Both the position numbers and the translations under genes were made by a program. This document shows positions 1-5,646 of a stretch of 7,266 bases of DNA, in pieces. The stretch lies in contig CAIZKA010000095.1 of NCBI GenBank assembly GCA_903933395.1, positions 1-7,266 of the forward strand, written 5' to 3'. Under the pieces are notes generated by a model that was given only the letters and a program-made list of their open reading frames with translations, did not search any database and was not told the DNA's origin. Each line of letters opens with the position of its first letter. Positions within the stretch are counted from its first letter, which is position 1. The DNA is from an uncultured beta proteobacterium. GTDB taxonomy: Bacteria > Pseudomonadota > Gammaproteobacteria > Burkholderiales > Rhodocyclaceae.

Positions 1-382
1 TGCCAAGTTCCAGAAGGCCCAGGGCGATCTGGGCGGCGCGTTGTCGCGGCTGCTGGTGGTGGCGGAAAACTATCCGCAGCTCAAGGCCGACGCCAACTTC
101 CGCGACCCGCAGGCGCAGGTGGAAGGCACCGAGAACCGCATCACCGTGGCGCGCAACCGCTACATCAAGTCGGTGCAGGAGTACAACATCTCGGTGCGCA
201 CCTTCCCCAACAACCTGACGGCCATGGTCATGGGCTGGCAGACCAAGGCCAATTTCACGGTCGACGATGAAAAGGCCATCTCGGCACCGCCGGCGATCAA
301 GTTCGACGCGCCGGCAGCGCCGGCAAAGACCGCTCCCCCTGCGGCGCCAGCCGCTCCGGCCGGTGCCCCCGGTTATTCCTAA
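1..382 (+). CDS. lemA: LemA family protein, C-terminal part (5' truncated by window edge)
   Basis: The frame is open from position 2 to the TAA at 380-382, giving 126 visible residues. The N-terminal membrane anchor and first helix of the family lie before the window. The stretch around LLVVAENYPQLKADANF, then QVEGTENRITVARNRY and YNISVRTFPNN, is the typical conserved C-terminal half of LemA proteins, which are helical with a cytoplasmic or periplasmic coiled-coil-like fold and no firmly established biochemical role. After the family core the protein ends in a low-complexity Ala/Pro tail of about 30 residues, common in proteobacterial LemA proteins. Genes for TPM-domain proteins follow on the same strand, which is the usual LemA neighbourhood and supports the call. 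The family assignment is firm; the function is not known. Confidence 0.93.
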   Translation, partial: AKFQKAQGDLGGALSRLLVVAENYPQLKADANFRDPQAQVEGTENRITVARNRYIKSVQEYNISVRTFPNNLTAMVMGWQTKANFTVDDEKAISAPPAIKFDAPAAPAKTAPPAAPAAPAGAPGYS

Positions 383-470
383 CGCTCATGGCACCGAGCG
401 CCACCTGCAGAAGATGGAACACGCAAAAGGCAAATTGACGGCCCGCCCCCCCATCCGCTTCGCGGCCCAC

Positions 471-492
471 GGCTGGCTTTGCACAGCCAGCC
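471..492. repeat. Perfect hairpin, 8-bp stem
   Basis: GGCTGGCT at 471-478 pairs perfectly with AGCCAGCC at 485-492 around a 6-nt loop. No T tract follows on the + strand, so it does not look like a classical Rho-independent terminator for lemA. It could stabilise or attenuate the lemA transcript, or simply be part of an intergenic repeat. Confidence 0.7.
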
Positions 493-503
493 GGCTGCGG
501 CGG

Positions 504-521
504 CGCACCGCATGCGGTGCG
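504..521. repeat. 18-bp perfect palindrome
   Basis: CGCACCGCATGCGGTGCG at 504-521 is a perfect palindrome centred between 512 and 513. It could be a protein-binding dyad or a component of a repeated intergenic element. It lies about 90 nt before the first TPM gene, with no recognisable promoter arrangement around it. Confidence 0.7.
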
Positions 522-611
522 AAACCCCGCCTCGCCCCTCTCGGGGGGCTACCAATCGGCTCGCTTCGCTCGACTATATTCAGTCGCTTCGAACGAGTTG
601 TTTCGCGTTAA

Positions 612-1469
612 GTGCATTACCTCCCTGCCAGCCTGCTGACGCTGCTCTGGCTGGCGCTGCTGCCGGCAGGCAGCAGCGCGGCCGAGCCGGTGCCGCTGCC
701 GGCGCTGAGCGCCCGCGTCACCGACCTGACCAACACGCTGGACGCCACGCAACGCGGCCGGCTGGAAGAGCAACTGGCCGCCATCGACCGTAGCGGCAAG
801 GCGCAGATTGCCGTGCTGCTGCTGCCGACTACCCAGCCCGAGACCATCGAGCAATTCGGCATCCGTCTCGCCGAAGCCTGGAAGATAGGCCGCAAGGGTG
901 CCGACAACGGCCTCATCGTCATCGTCGCCAAGGACGACCGCAAGATGCGCATCGAGGTCGGTTACGGGCTGGAAGGCGCGATTCCTGACGCGATTGCGAA
1001 ACGTATCATCGCCGAGCGCATGGCGCCGGCCTTCAAGCAGGGCGATTTCTTCGGCGGCCTGCGCGCCGCCGTCGAAGGCCTGGAGCAGGCTCTGGGCGGT
1101 GCCTTGGCGACTGCCGCGGTCGAACCCGCGCCGCGCAACACGTCGGTCGGCGAACACGACATCATGACCTGGGGCTTTTTCCTGGTAATCGGCGCTGGGG
1201 TCTTGCACGCAATTTTCGGCTTGTTCGGGTCGCTGCTCGCGGCGGGTGTCGGCGGCTGGCTAGGGTTCATGTTCTTCGGTAGCTGGTTGGCCGCAGCCAT
1301 TGCGGCTGCGGTGGTGTTCGTGCTGTCATTGGGCAAAGTGTCCTCGGGCGGCAGCGGCGGGTTTTCCAGTGGCGGCGGTTTTTCCTCGGGCGGCGGGTCT
1401 TCATCAGGCGGCGGGTTTTCCGGCGGCGGCGGCAGCTTCGGCGGCGGCGGTTCATCGGGGAGCTGGTGA
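612..1469 (+). CDS. TPM-domain (YgcG-like) membrane protein with Gly/Ser-rich tail
   Basis: The protein has 285 residues. An N-terminal signal sequence (hydrophobic about 4-18, Ala-X-Ala-like cleavage site near 24) is followed by a TPM domain (PF04536-type, about 34-155). This includes VTDLTN near 36-41, the region around TTQPETIEQFGIR, and the conserved EVGYGLEG at 115-122. Two membrane segments follow (about 186-206 and 209-240), then a low-complexity Gly/Ser tail (242-285) ending in SGSW. This is the standard architecture of YgcG-type proteins, which are secreted or exported with the TPM domain outside the cytoplasm. TPM domains have been linked to phosphatase activity and photosystem repair in plants, but the bacterial role is unclear. 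The GTG at 612 follows an in-frame TAA, so no longer start exists. There is no clear Shine-Dalgarno, and the n-region lacks Lys or Arg, which is odd for a signal peptide. Confidence 0.9.
   Translation: MHYLPASLLTLLWLALLPAGSSAAEPVPLPALSARVTDLTNTLDATQRGRLEEQLAAIDRSGKAQIAVLLLPTTQPETIEQFGIRLAEAWKIGRKGADNGLIVIVAKDDRKMRIEVGYGLEGAIPDAIAKRIIAERMAPAFKQGDFFGGLRAAVEGLEQALGGALATAAVEPAPRNTSVGEHDIMTWGFFLVIGAGVLHAIFGLFGSLLAAGVGGWLGFMFFGSWLAAAIAAAVVFVLSLGKVSSGGSGGFSSGGGFSSGGGSSSGGGFSGGGGSFGGGGSSGSW
1341..1466 (+). repeat. Low-complexity Gly/Ser-coding GGC-rich repeat tract
   Basis: The 3' end of the first TPM gene consists of imperfect repeats built around GGCGGCGG(G/T)TTTTCC-like units, for example near 1353-1367, 1372-1385 and 1408-1422. 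They encode about 40 residues of Gly and Ser with occasional Phe. Such tails are typical of YgcG-type TPM proteins. The units are degenerate rather than exact, so this is a coding low-complexity tract and not a CRISPR or a simple microsatellite. Confidence 0.8.
1457..1462 (+). promoter_or_regulatory. Shine-Dalgarno of the second TPM gene
   Basis: GGGGAG lies 8 nt before the ATG at 1471, inside the last codons of the preceding gene. It fixes the ATG as the start and suggests the two TPM genes are translated from one message. Confidence 0.6.
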
Positions 1470-1470
1470 C

Positions 1471-1968
1471 ATGAAACCGATCCGTTTGTTCAGGCATCTG
1501 CTGCTGCCCGACTGGTGGTTGCGGCGGGTGTTCGCCCGCGGCGACCTGGTGGCCATCGGCGAAGCCATCGCCGCCAGCGAGAATTCGCATCGCGGCGAGC
1601 TGCGCTTCGTCGTCGAGGCCTCCATGCCGCTGGCGTCGCTTTGGCGTGACGTGACACCCAGGGCACGGGCGGTCGATCTGTTCTCGACGCTGCGCGTCTG
1701 GGACACGGCAGAAAACAGCGGCATCCTGATCTACGTGCAACTGGTCGAGCGCCGTGTCGAGATCCTCGCCGATCGCGGCATCGCCGCGCGCGTGCCGCAG
1801 GCCGAATGGGACGCCATCTGCCGCGGCATGGAGCGGAGTTTTGCAGCAGGCCAATGGCGGCAAGGCGCGGTACAGGCAGTGACGCGCGCCGGCGAACTGC
1901 TGGCCGCGCATTTCCCCGCCGGCGCGAGCAACCCCAACGAACTGCCGGACCGGCCGCTGATGCTGTAG
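1471..1968 (+). CDS. TPM-domain protein, short form
   Basis: The protein has 165 residues and begins 1 nt after the stop of the preceding TPM gene, with a good Shine-Dalgarno, so it is almost certainly co-transcribed and coupled. There is no cleavable signal peptide, and the first 22 residues are basic and aromatic (MKPIRLFRHLLLPDWW). The core from about 25 to 150 matches the short TPM family found downstream of LemA/YgcG-type genes. It includes HRGELRFVVEAS, a central DLFSTLRVWDTAENSGILIYV stretch and VEILADRGIAARV. These positions correspond to the alpha/beta TPM fold seen in the first gene (Gly-Ile-Leu-Ile-Val-like strand, then a (V)EI.(A)DRGI strand). It lacks the membrane segments and Gly/Ser tail of its neighbour. 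The function is unknown; a partner role with LemA and the longer TPM protein is inferred from gene order. Confidence 0.88.
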   Translation: MKPIRLFRHLLLPDWWLRRVFARGDLVAIGEAIAASENSHRGELRFVVEASMPLASLWRDVTPRARAVDLFSTLRVWDTAENSGILIYVQLVERRVEILADRGIAARVPQAEWDAICRGMERSFAAGQWRQGAVQAVTRAGELLAAHFPAGASNPNELPDRPLML

Positions 1969-1990
1969 GGAAGTGCTGACAGGTCCCGTT

Positions 1991-2100
1991 CGTCATTCCG
2001 GCGAACGCCGGAATCCAGTCGGCGGCCGTTACTGGATCCCGGGTCAAGCCCGGGATGACGGTCGGAATGACTCCCGTCGGTTTCAACTTGACTCCATACT
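1991..2100 (+). repeat. Intergenic palindromic repeat, copy A (inverted relative to copy B)
   Basis: The core 1991-2060 begins CGTCAT and ends ATGACG. It contains two hairpins: ATTCCGGCG/CGCCGGAAT (1995-2003 and 2006-2014, 2-nt loop) and ATCCCGGG/CCCGGGAT (2036-2043 and 2049-2056, 5-nt loop). An ATCCAGT/ACTGGAT pair (2013-2019, 2031-2037) bridges the centre. Its reverse complement matches 5512-5581 at 64 of 70 positions. The adjoining 40 nt (2061-2100) match 5472-5511 at 29 of 40. It resembles the widespread CGTCATTCC-type short palindromic repeats of proteobacteria. It sits between the TPM operon and matE, with no T tract to make it a classical terminator. Confidence 0.9.
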
Positions 2101-2148
2101 CGTGTGTTGTTGTACCAGCGACCAGCGAAGCCCCGCTTTGCCCTCGGC

Positions 2149-2154
2149 TAGACT
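2149..2154 (+). promoter_or_regulatory. Possible -10 element for a leaderless matE transcript
   Basis: TAGACT ends 6 nt before the ATG at 2161. It matches the TATAAT consensus at four of six positions, including the key first T-A and last T. Transcription starting about 7 nt downstream would begin at the ATG. No Shine-Dalgarno is visible and no good -35 lies 16-18 nt upstream, so this is a weak call. Confidence 0.25.
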
Positions 2155-2160
2155 GGGCGA

Positions 2161-3528
2161 ATGTCCGTCCGTCGCTCCCTCCCCCGCGAACTGCTGCACC
2201 TGGCCTGGCCGGTGCTGATTGCGCAGGTCGCGGTCATGGCGTCGGGCGTGATCGATACGCTGATGGCAGGGCGACTTTCGCCCGTGGATCTTGCGGCGGT
2301 GGGCATCGGCGCCAGCATTTACGCTACGGTTTTCGTCACTGCCATGGGCGTGCTGCTGGCGATCACGCCCGTGGTTTCCCATCACTACGGGGCGGGACGC
2401 TACAGCGAGATCGGCGCCGACGTGCGGCAGTGCGCCTGGCTGGCTCTGGTCTTGTCGTTGGCCGCCTTCGCCGTGCTGAAAAATCCCGATCCGCTGCTGC
2501 AGTTTTCGCGGCTGACGCCGGAAGTGGAATTCAAGGTGCGCGCCTATCTCGACGGTGTCGCCTGGGCGGTGCCGGGCGTGCTTTTCTTCCGCGTCTTCTT
2601 CGGTTTCACTACCGGCATCGGCCGGCCGCGTCCGGTGATGGTGCTAAACCTGCTCGGACTGATTCTCAAGGTGCCGCTCAACTGGGTCTTCATGTACGGG
2701 CATTTCGGCGTGCCTGCCATGGGCGGTGCCGGCTGCGGCTGGTCGTCGGCCGTCATCATGTGGACCGTCGCGACCCTGTCCTGGCTGTGGTGCCGGCGCG
2801 ATGCCGAGTACGCGCCCTATGGGGTCTTCGCCCGCTTCGATCCGCCGCGCCCCGCCGCCCTGCGCGAACTGCTGGTGCTCGGTCTGCCGATGGGCGCCAC
2901 CTTCATGGTCGATGTCACCGCCTTCACCTTCATGGCGCTGTTCATCGCGCGGCTGGGGCCGGAAACCTCGGCGGCGCACCAGATCGCGGCCAATGTCGCG
3001 GTCTTCGTCTTCATGGTGCCCCTAGCGTTGGGCAATGCCACCGGCGTATTGGTGGGCCAGGCGCTGGGTGCCGGGGAGAGTCGGCGCGCACGACACGCCG
3101 GCCTGCTCGGGCTGGCCGTCGCCTGCGGCATCGCGGCTGTCACCGGGGCCGCGATCTGGCTTGGCAGCGGACCGCTGGCGCGCGCCTATACGCCCGACCC
3201 GTTGGTGGCCGCCACCGCCGCCAGTCTGCTGGCCGTGGTCGCCGCCTACCACGTGGCGGATTCGGTGCAGGCCGTCATGGCCCAGGTGCTGCGCGGCTAC
3301 AAGCGCGCCACCGCGCCCATGGTGATTTATGCGATTTCGCTGTGGGGTGTGGGACTGGGTGGCGGCTACCTGCTCGGCCTCACCGACAGCTTCGGCCCGC
3401 CGCGCGGTGCGGCCGGCTTCTGGATTGCGGCCGTGGCGAGCCTCTTACTGGCCGGCGCCGGCGTTCTGGCCTACTTCCTTCACATTTCGCGTCAGACCAT
3501 CCCGGCGCCAGCCACCACCACTGCATAA
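2161..3528 (+). CDS. norM: MATE family efflux transporter, NorM type
   Basis: The protein has 455 residues, the usual MATE length, with about 12 hydrophobic segments in two homologous halves. The first helix region reads VIDTLMAGRLSPVDLAAVG, the classic NorM signature. Its Asp32 aligns, from memory, with the catalytic acidic residue of helix 1 in Vibrio NorM. The second-half counterpart is in HVADSVQAVMAQVLRGYK, where Asp367 occupies the conserved acidic site and RGYK is a family hallmark. Other family features are FFGFTTGIGRPRPVM and ETSAAHQIAANV. The predicted role is inner-membrane export of cationic drugs or toxic metabolites in exchange for Na+ or H+; the substrate cannot be read from sequence. 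The ATG at 2161 lacks a Shine-Dalgarno but fits the family N-terminus. The last 37 nt overlap the convergent yqaA. The gene lies just inside repeat copy A. The symbol denotes the subfamily, not proven orthology. Confidence 0.93.
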   Translation: MSVRRSLPRELLHLAWPVLIAQVAVMASGVIDTLMAGRLSPVDLAAVGIGASIYATVFVTAMGVLLAITPVVSHHYGAGRYSEIGADVRQCAWLALVLSLAAFAVLKNPDPLLQFSRLTPEVEFKVRAYLDGVAWAVPGVLFFRVFFGFTTGIGRPRPVMVLNLLGLILKVPLNWVFMYGHFGVPAMGGAGCGWSSAVIMWTVATLSWLWCRRDAEYAPYGVFARFDPPRPAALRELLVLGLPMGATFMVDVTAFTFMALFIARLGPETSAAHQIAANVAVFVFMVPLALGNATGVLVGQALGAGESRRARHAGLLGLAVACGIAAVTGAAIWLGSGPLARAYTPDPLVAATAASLLAVVAAYHVADSVQAVMAQVLRGYKRATAPMVIYAISLWGVGLGGGYLLGLTDSFGPPRGAAGFWIAAVASLLLAGAGVLAYFLHISRQTIPAPATTTA

Positions 3529-3905
3529 CGCGCCGCCTTGCCGGCTGCCATCCACAGGGTGCAGGCCAGCGGCGGCAGGCGCAGCCAGCCGGCGGCGGCG
3601 CACAGCGCATCGCCGATGATCGGCGCCCAGGCCAGCAGCAGCACGGGCGCTCCGTAGCGTCGCGCCAGCGCCGACTTCTGCGGGGCGAGGTGCTGCGGCA
3701 GCAACCGGCCCATGTAATACGTCACCATGCCGCCCAGCGTATTGCCCAGCGTCGCCAGTACCAGAGCCGGCAGCGCTTGTTCCGGATGCAGCCTGATCAC
3801 GGCGAAAAGCACCGCCTCGGACCCGCCCGGCAGGAGCGTTGCCGAAAGGAAGCTGGCGAGAAACAGGCCGGCCAAACCGGCTTCCGCGGTGAATGCGAAG
3901 TCCAT
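3492..3905 (-). CDS. yqaA: YqaA family (DedA/SNARE-associated-like) inner-membrane protein
   Basis: The protein has 137 residues, close to E. coli YqaA (about 142). It shows the same order of motifs: an N-terminal FLASFLSATLLPGGSEAVL segment, then TLGNTLGGMVTYYMGR, a basic linker, RYGAPVLLLAWAPIIGDALC, AGWLRLPP, and a terminal GKAARYAVVVA helix. These are hallmarks of the small single-domain branch of the DedA superfamily, multi-pass inner-membrane proteins. Relatives act in membrane lipid flipping or proton-dependent homeostasis, but YqaA itself has no settled function. The ATG on the minus strand (3905-3903) matches the family N-terminus, and an AAAGGG-type purine run lies about 11 nt upstream. 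The 3' end overlaps matE by 37 nt, and the 5' end faces ilvA across 62 nt. Confidence 0.9.
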   Translation of the reverse strand: MDFAFTAEAGLAGLFLASFLSATLLPGGSEAVLFAVIRLHPEQALPALVLATLGNTLGGMVTYYMGRLLPQHLAPQKSALARRYGAPVLLLAWAPIIGDALCAAAGWLRLPPLACTLWMAAGKAARYAVVVAGAGMV

Positions 3906-3967
3906 GGCGCATGTTACCCTTTGAGCCTATCGAACCCTGAGCCCCGCGAACCCTTTGCCCCGATGTC
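3906..3967. promoter_or_regulatory. Divergent yqaA-ilvA intergenic region
   Basis: These 62 nt are the only space available for promoters of both yqaA (leftward) and ilvA (rightward), unless each is read from a distant start inside the other gene. The octamer CGAACCCT occurs twice on the + strand (around 3930 and 3948). No good sigma-70 box pair is visible for either direction, no Shine-Dalgarno precedes ilvA, and no leader-peptide attenuator of the enteric ilv type is present. Confidence 0.35.
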
Positions 3968-5473
3968 ATGGACTATCTAGAAAAAATCCTCAACGCCCGC
4001 GTCTATGACGTAGCCATCGAAACGCCGCTGGAGCTGGCGTCCATCCTCTCTGCGCGCACCGGCAACCGCATCTACTTCAAGCGCGAGGACATGCAGCCGG
4101 TGTTCAGTTTCAAGCTGCGCGGCGCCTACAACAAGATAGTGCACCTGACGCCGGCGCAAAGGAAGCACGGGGTGATCTGCGCCTCGGCCGGCAACCACGC
4201 CCAGGGCGTCGCGCTGTCGGCGCAGAAGCTGGGTATTCGCGCGGTAATCGTGATGCCGACGACAACTCCGCAGATCAAGATCGACGCCGTGAAGAAGCGC
4301 GGTGCCGAAGTGGTGCTGGCCGGCGACTCCTACGACGCCGCCTACACCCACGCGCTGGAACTGGAGAAGAAGCACAAGCTCAACTTCGTCCATCCCTTCG
4401 ACGATCCCTATGTGATCGCCGGACAAGGCACCATCGGCATGGAAATCCTGCGCCAGCATCCCGAACCCATCGACGCGGTGTTCTGCTGCGTCGGCGGCGG
4501 CGGCCTGATTTCCGGGGTGGCGGCCTACATCAAGCGTCTGCGCCCGGAGATCAAGGTGATCGGCGTCGAAGCCGCCGATGCCGATGCCATGGACCGTTCG
4601 CTGAAGGCCGGCAAGCGTGTGCGCCTGGAATCCGTCGGCCTCTTCGCCGACGGCGCGGCGGTCAAGTATGTCGGGCAGGAAACCTTCCGCCTGTGCCAGG
4701 AATACGTCGACGAGATGGTGCTGGTGGACACCGACGCCATCTGCGCCGCGATCAAGGACGTGTTCGAGGACACGCGCTCCATCCTCGAGCCGGCGGGTGC
4801 GCTGGCCGTGGCCGGGGCCAAGGCCTGGGCCAAGAAGCACGGCCTGCACGGCAAGACCCTGGTGGCGATCGCCTCCGGCGCCAACATGAACTTCGACCGC
4901 CTGCGCTTCGTCGCCGAGCGCGCCGAGGTCGGCGAACAGCGTGAAGCCGTGCTGGCCGTGACCTTGCCGGAAAAGCCCGGCGCCTACAAGAAATTCGTCG
5001 CCCTGATCGGCTCGCGCAACATCACCGAGTTCAATTACCGCTACCACGATGCCGGCGAAGCGCATGTCTTTGTCGGCATGCAGGTGGCCAATCGCGCCGA
5101 GGCGAGCAAGCTGGTCGCCCTGCTGGTGAAAAACGGCTACGCCACGCTCGACCTGACCGACGACGAGATGGCCAAGCTGCATATCCGCCACTTGGTCGGC
5201 GGCCATGCGTCGCAGGTGAAGAACGAACTGCTCTACCGCTTCGAGTTTCCCGAGCGGCCGGGTGCCCTGATGAACTTCCTCAACAAGATGAGCGCGGGCT
5301 GGAACATCAGCCTGTTCCATTACCGCAACCACGGCGCCGACACCGGCCGCGTGCTGGTCGGCATGGAAGTGCCGCCCAAGGAAATGAAGGACTTCCGCGC
5401 CTTCCTCAAGAACCTTGGCTACCGGCATTGGGACGAATCCAAAAACCCGGCGTATCGCCTGTTCCTTGGCTAG
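3968..5473 (+). CDS. ilvA: Threonine deaminase (threonine ammonia-lyase), biosynthetic, two ACT domains
   Basis: The protein has 501 residues, near E. coli IlvA (514). It is a cytosolic PLP enzyme that converts L-threonine to 2-oxobutanoate and ammonia, the committed step to isoleucine. The PLP lysine is Lys49 in FSFKLRGAYNK. SAGNHAQG lies at 73-80, the phosphate-binding GGGGL loop at 176-180, and the GQGTIGMEI region at 152-160. The C-terminal half has two ACT-like regulatory repeats, beginning near 326 (VTLPEKPGAYKKF) and 422 (RFEFPERPGALMNF). This marks the long, isoleucine-inhibited and valine-modulated form rather than the short catabolic TdcB type. The end, NPAYRLFLG, matches the usual family terminus, so the gene is complete. 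The ATG at 3968 fits the family start (YLEKILNARVYDVA) but has no clear Shine-Dalgarno. Homology of repeat copy B begins within the stop codon. Confidence 0.97.
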   Translation: MDYLEKILNARVYDVAIETPLELASILSARTGNRIYFKREDMQPVFSFKLRGAYNKIVHLTPAQRKHGVICASAGNHAQGVALSAQKLGIRAVIVMPTTTPQIKIDAVKKRGAEVVLAGDSYDAAYTHALELEKKHKLNFVHPFDDPYVIAGQGTIGMEILRQHPEPIDAVFCCVGGGGLISGVAAYIKRLRPEIKVIGVEAADADAMDRSLKAGKRVRLESVGLFADGAAVKYVGQETFRLCQEYVDEMVLVDTDAICAAIKDVFEDTRSILEPAGALAVAGAKAWAKKHGLHGKTLVAIASGANMNFDRLRFVAERAEVGEQREAVLAVTLPEKPGAYKKFVALIGSRNITEFNYRYHDAGEAHVFVGMQVANRAEASKLVALLVKNGYATLDLTDDEMAKLHIRHLVGGHASQVKNELLYRFEFPERPGALMNFLNKMSAGWNISLFHYRNHGADTGRVLVGMEVPPKEMKDFRAFLKNLGYRHWDESKNPAYRLFLG

Positions 5474-5581
5474 TACAGAGTCAAGTTAAAATCGATGGAC
5501 GCAATTTCAACCGTCATCCCGGGCTTGACCCGGGATCCAGTAACGGCCGCCGACCGGATTCCGGCTCTCGCCGGAATAGCC
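5472..5581 (-). repeat. Intergenic palindromic repeat, copy B (inverted relative to copy A)
   Basis: This is the reverse-complement partner of 1991-2100. The 40 nt 5472-5511 match at 29 of 40, and the core 5512-5581 matches at 64 of 70. Overall 93 of 110 positions agree, with a perfect 45-nt run (5510-5554 against 2018-2062). The right-hand hairpin has decayed: the terminal ATGACG-type end of copy A is replaced by bases that do not match. The copy starts at the second base of the ilvA TAG stop codon and ends 65 nt before the likely patB start. Confidence 0.9.
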
Positions 5582-5583
5582 TG

Positions 5584-5602
5584 CCCCGGACTGGATCCGG
5601 GG
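5584..5602. repeat. Hairpin adjoining repeat copy B, 7-bp stem
   Basis: CCCCGGA at 5584-5590 pairs perfectly with TCCGGGG at 5596-5602 around the 5-nt loop CTGGA. No T tract follows. It may be a further palindromic unit of the repeat cluster or a weak transcript-end structure after ilvA. It also lies in what must be the leader or promoter zone of the next gene. Confidence 0.6.
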
Positions 5603-5646
5603 ACGGATCCATCCATCTGATCCTGCATGACTGACTACTGGTGCGC

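Larger units (their letters stand above)
383..611. other. Palindrome-rich spacer between lemA and the first TPM gene, possible small insertion
   Basis: This 229-nt gap separates two genes that usually sit close together in LemA/TPM operons. No convincing ORF lies in it. It contains a run of C residues (445-452), a perfect hairpin (471-492), an 18-bp perfect palindrome (504-521), a short C4/G4 hairpin (535-546) and a small inverted repeat CGACT/AGTCG (571-575, 582-586). The 8-mer TCGCTTCG occurs at 561-568 and again at 584-591. A TATATT at 575-580 resembles a -10 box, but no matching -35 is evident. An in-frame TAA at 609-611 directly precedes the downstream GTG. That the segment is an inserted intergenic repeat is inference from this structure and from the family's usual gene spacing. 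Confidence 0.45.

Noticed and set aside
549..1208. 219-codon antisense frame opposite the first TPM gene
   Set aside because: It has no family motifs and lies opposite a well-supported TPM coding region.
1341..1466. Repeated GGC-rich units considered as a CRISPR or tandem-repeat array
   Set aside because: The units are short, degenerate and in frame, encoding a Gly/Ser tail typical of this protein family. There are no spacers.
1991..2060. Rho-independent terminator after the TPM operon
   Set aside because: The hairpins are strong but neither is followed by a T tract on the + strand. The inverted second copy shows this is a repeat element rather than a dedicated terminator.
2055..3980. 641-codon open frame on the + strand across the MATE gene
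   Set aside because: It is a frame-shifted shadow of matE. The translation is dominated by Arg, Gly and Ala with no family motifs, and it runs through copy A's end and the opposite-strand yqaA. The matE frame has clear NorM motifs.
3977..5428. 483-codon open frame antisense to ilvA
   Set aside because: Long antisense frames are expected opposite high-GC genes. The translation is His, Val, Gly and Asp rich with no recognisable domain, and the ilvA frame is unmistakable.
1980..5590. Target-site duplication outside the two inverted repeats
   Set aside because: The bases just outside 1991 and 5581 show no shared direct repeat, so there is no direct evidence of a single transposition event for the whole block.
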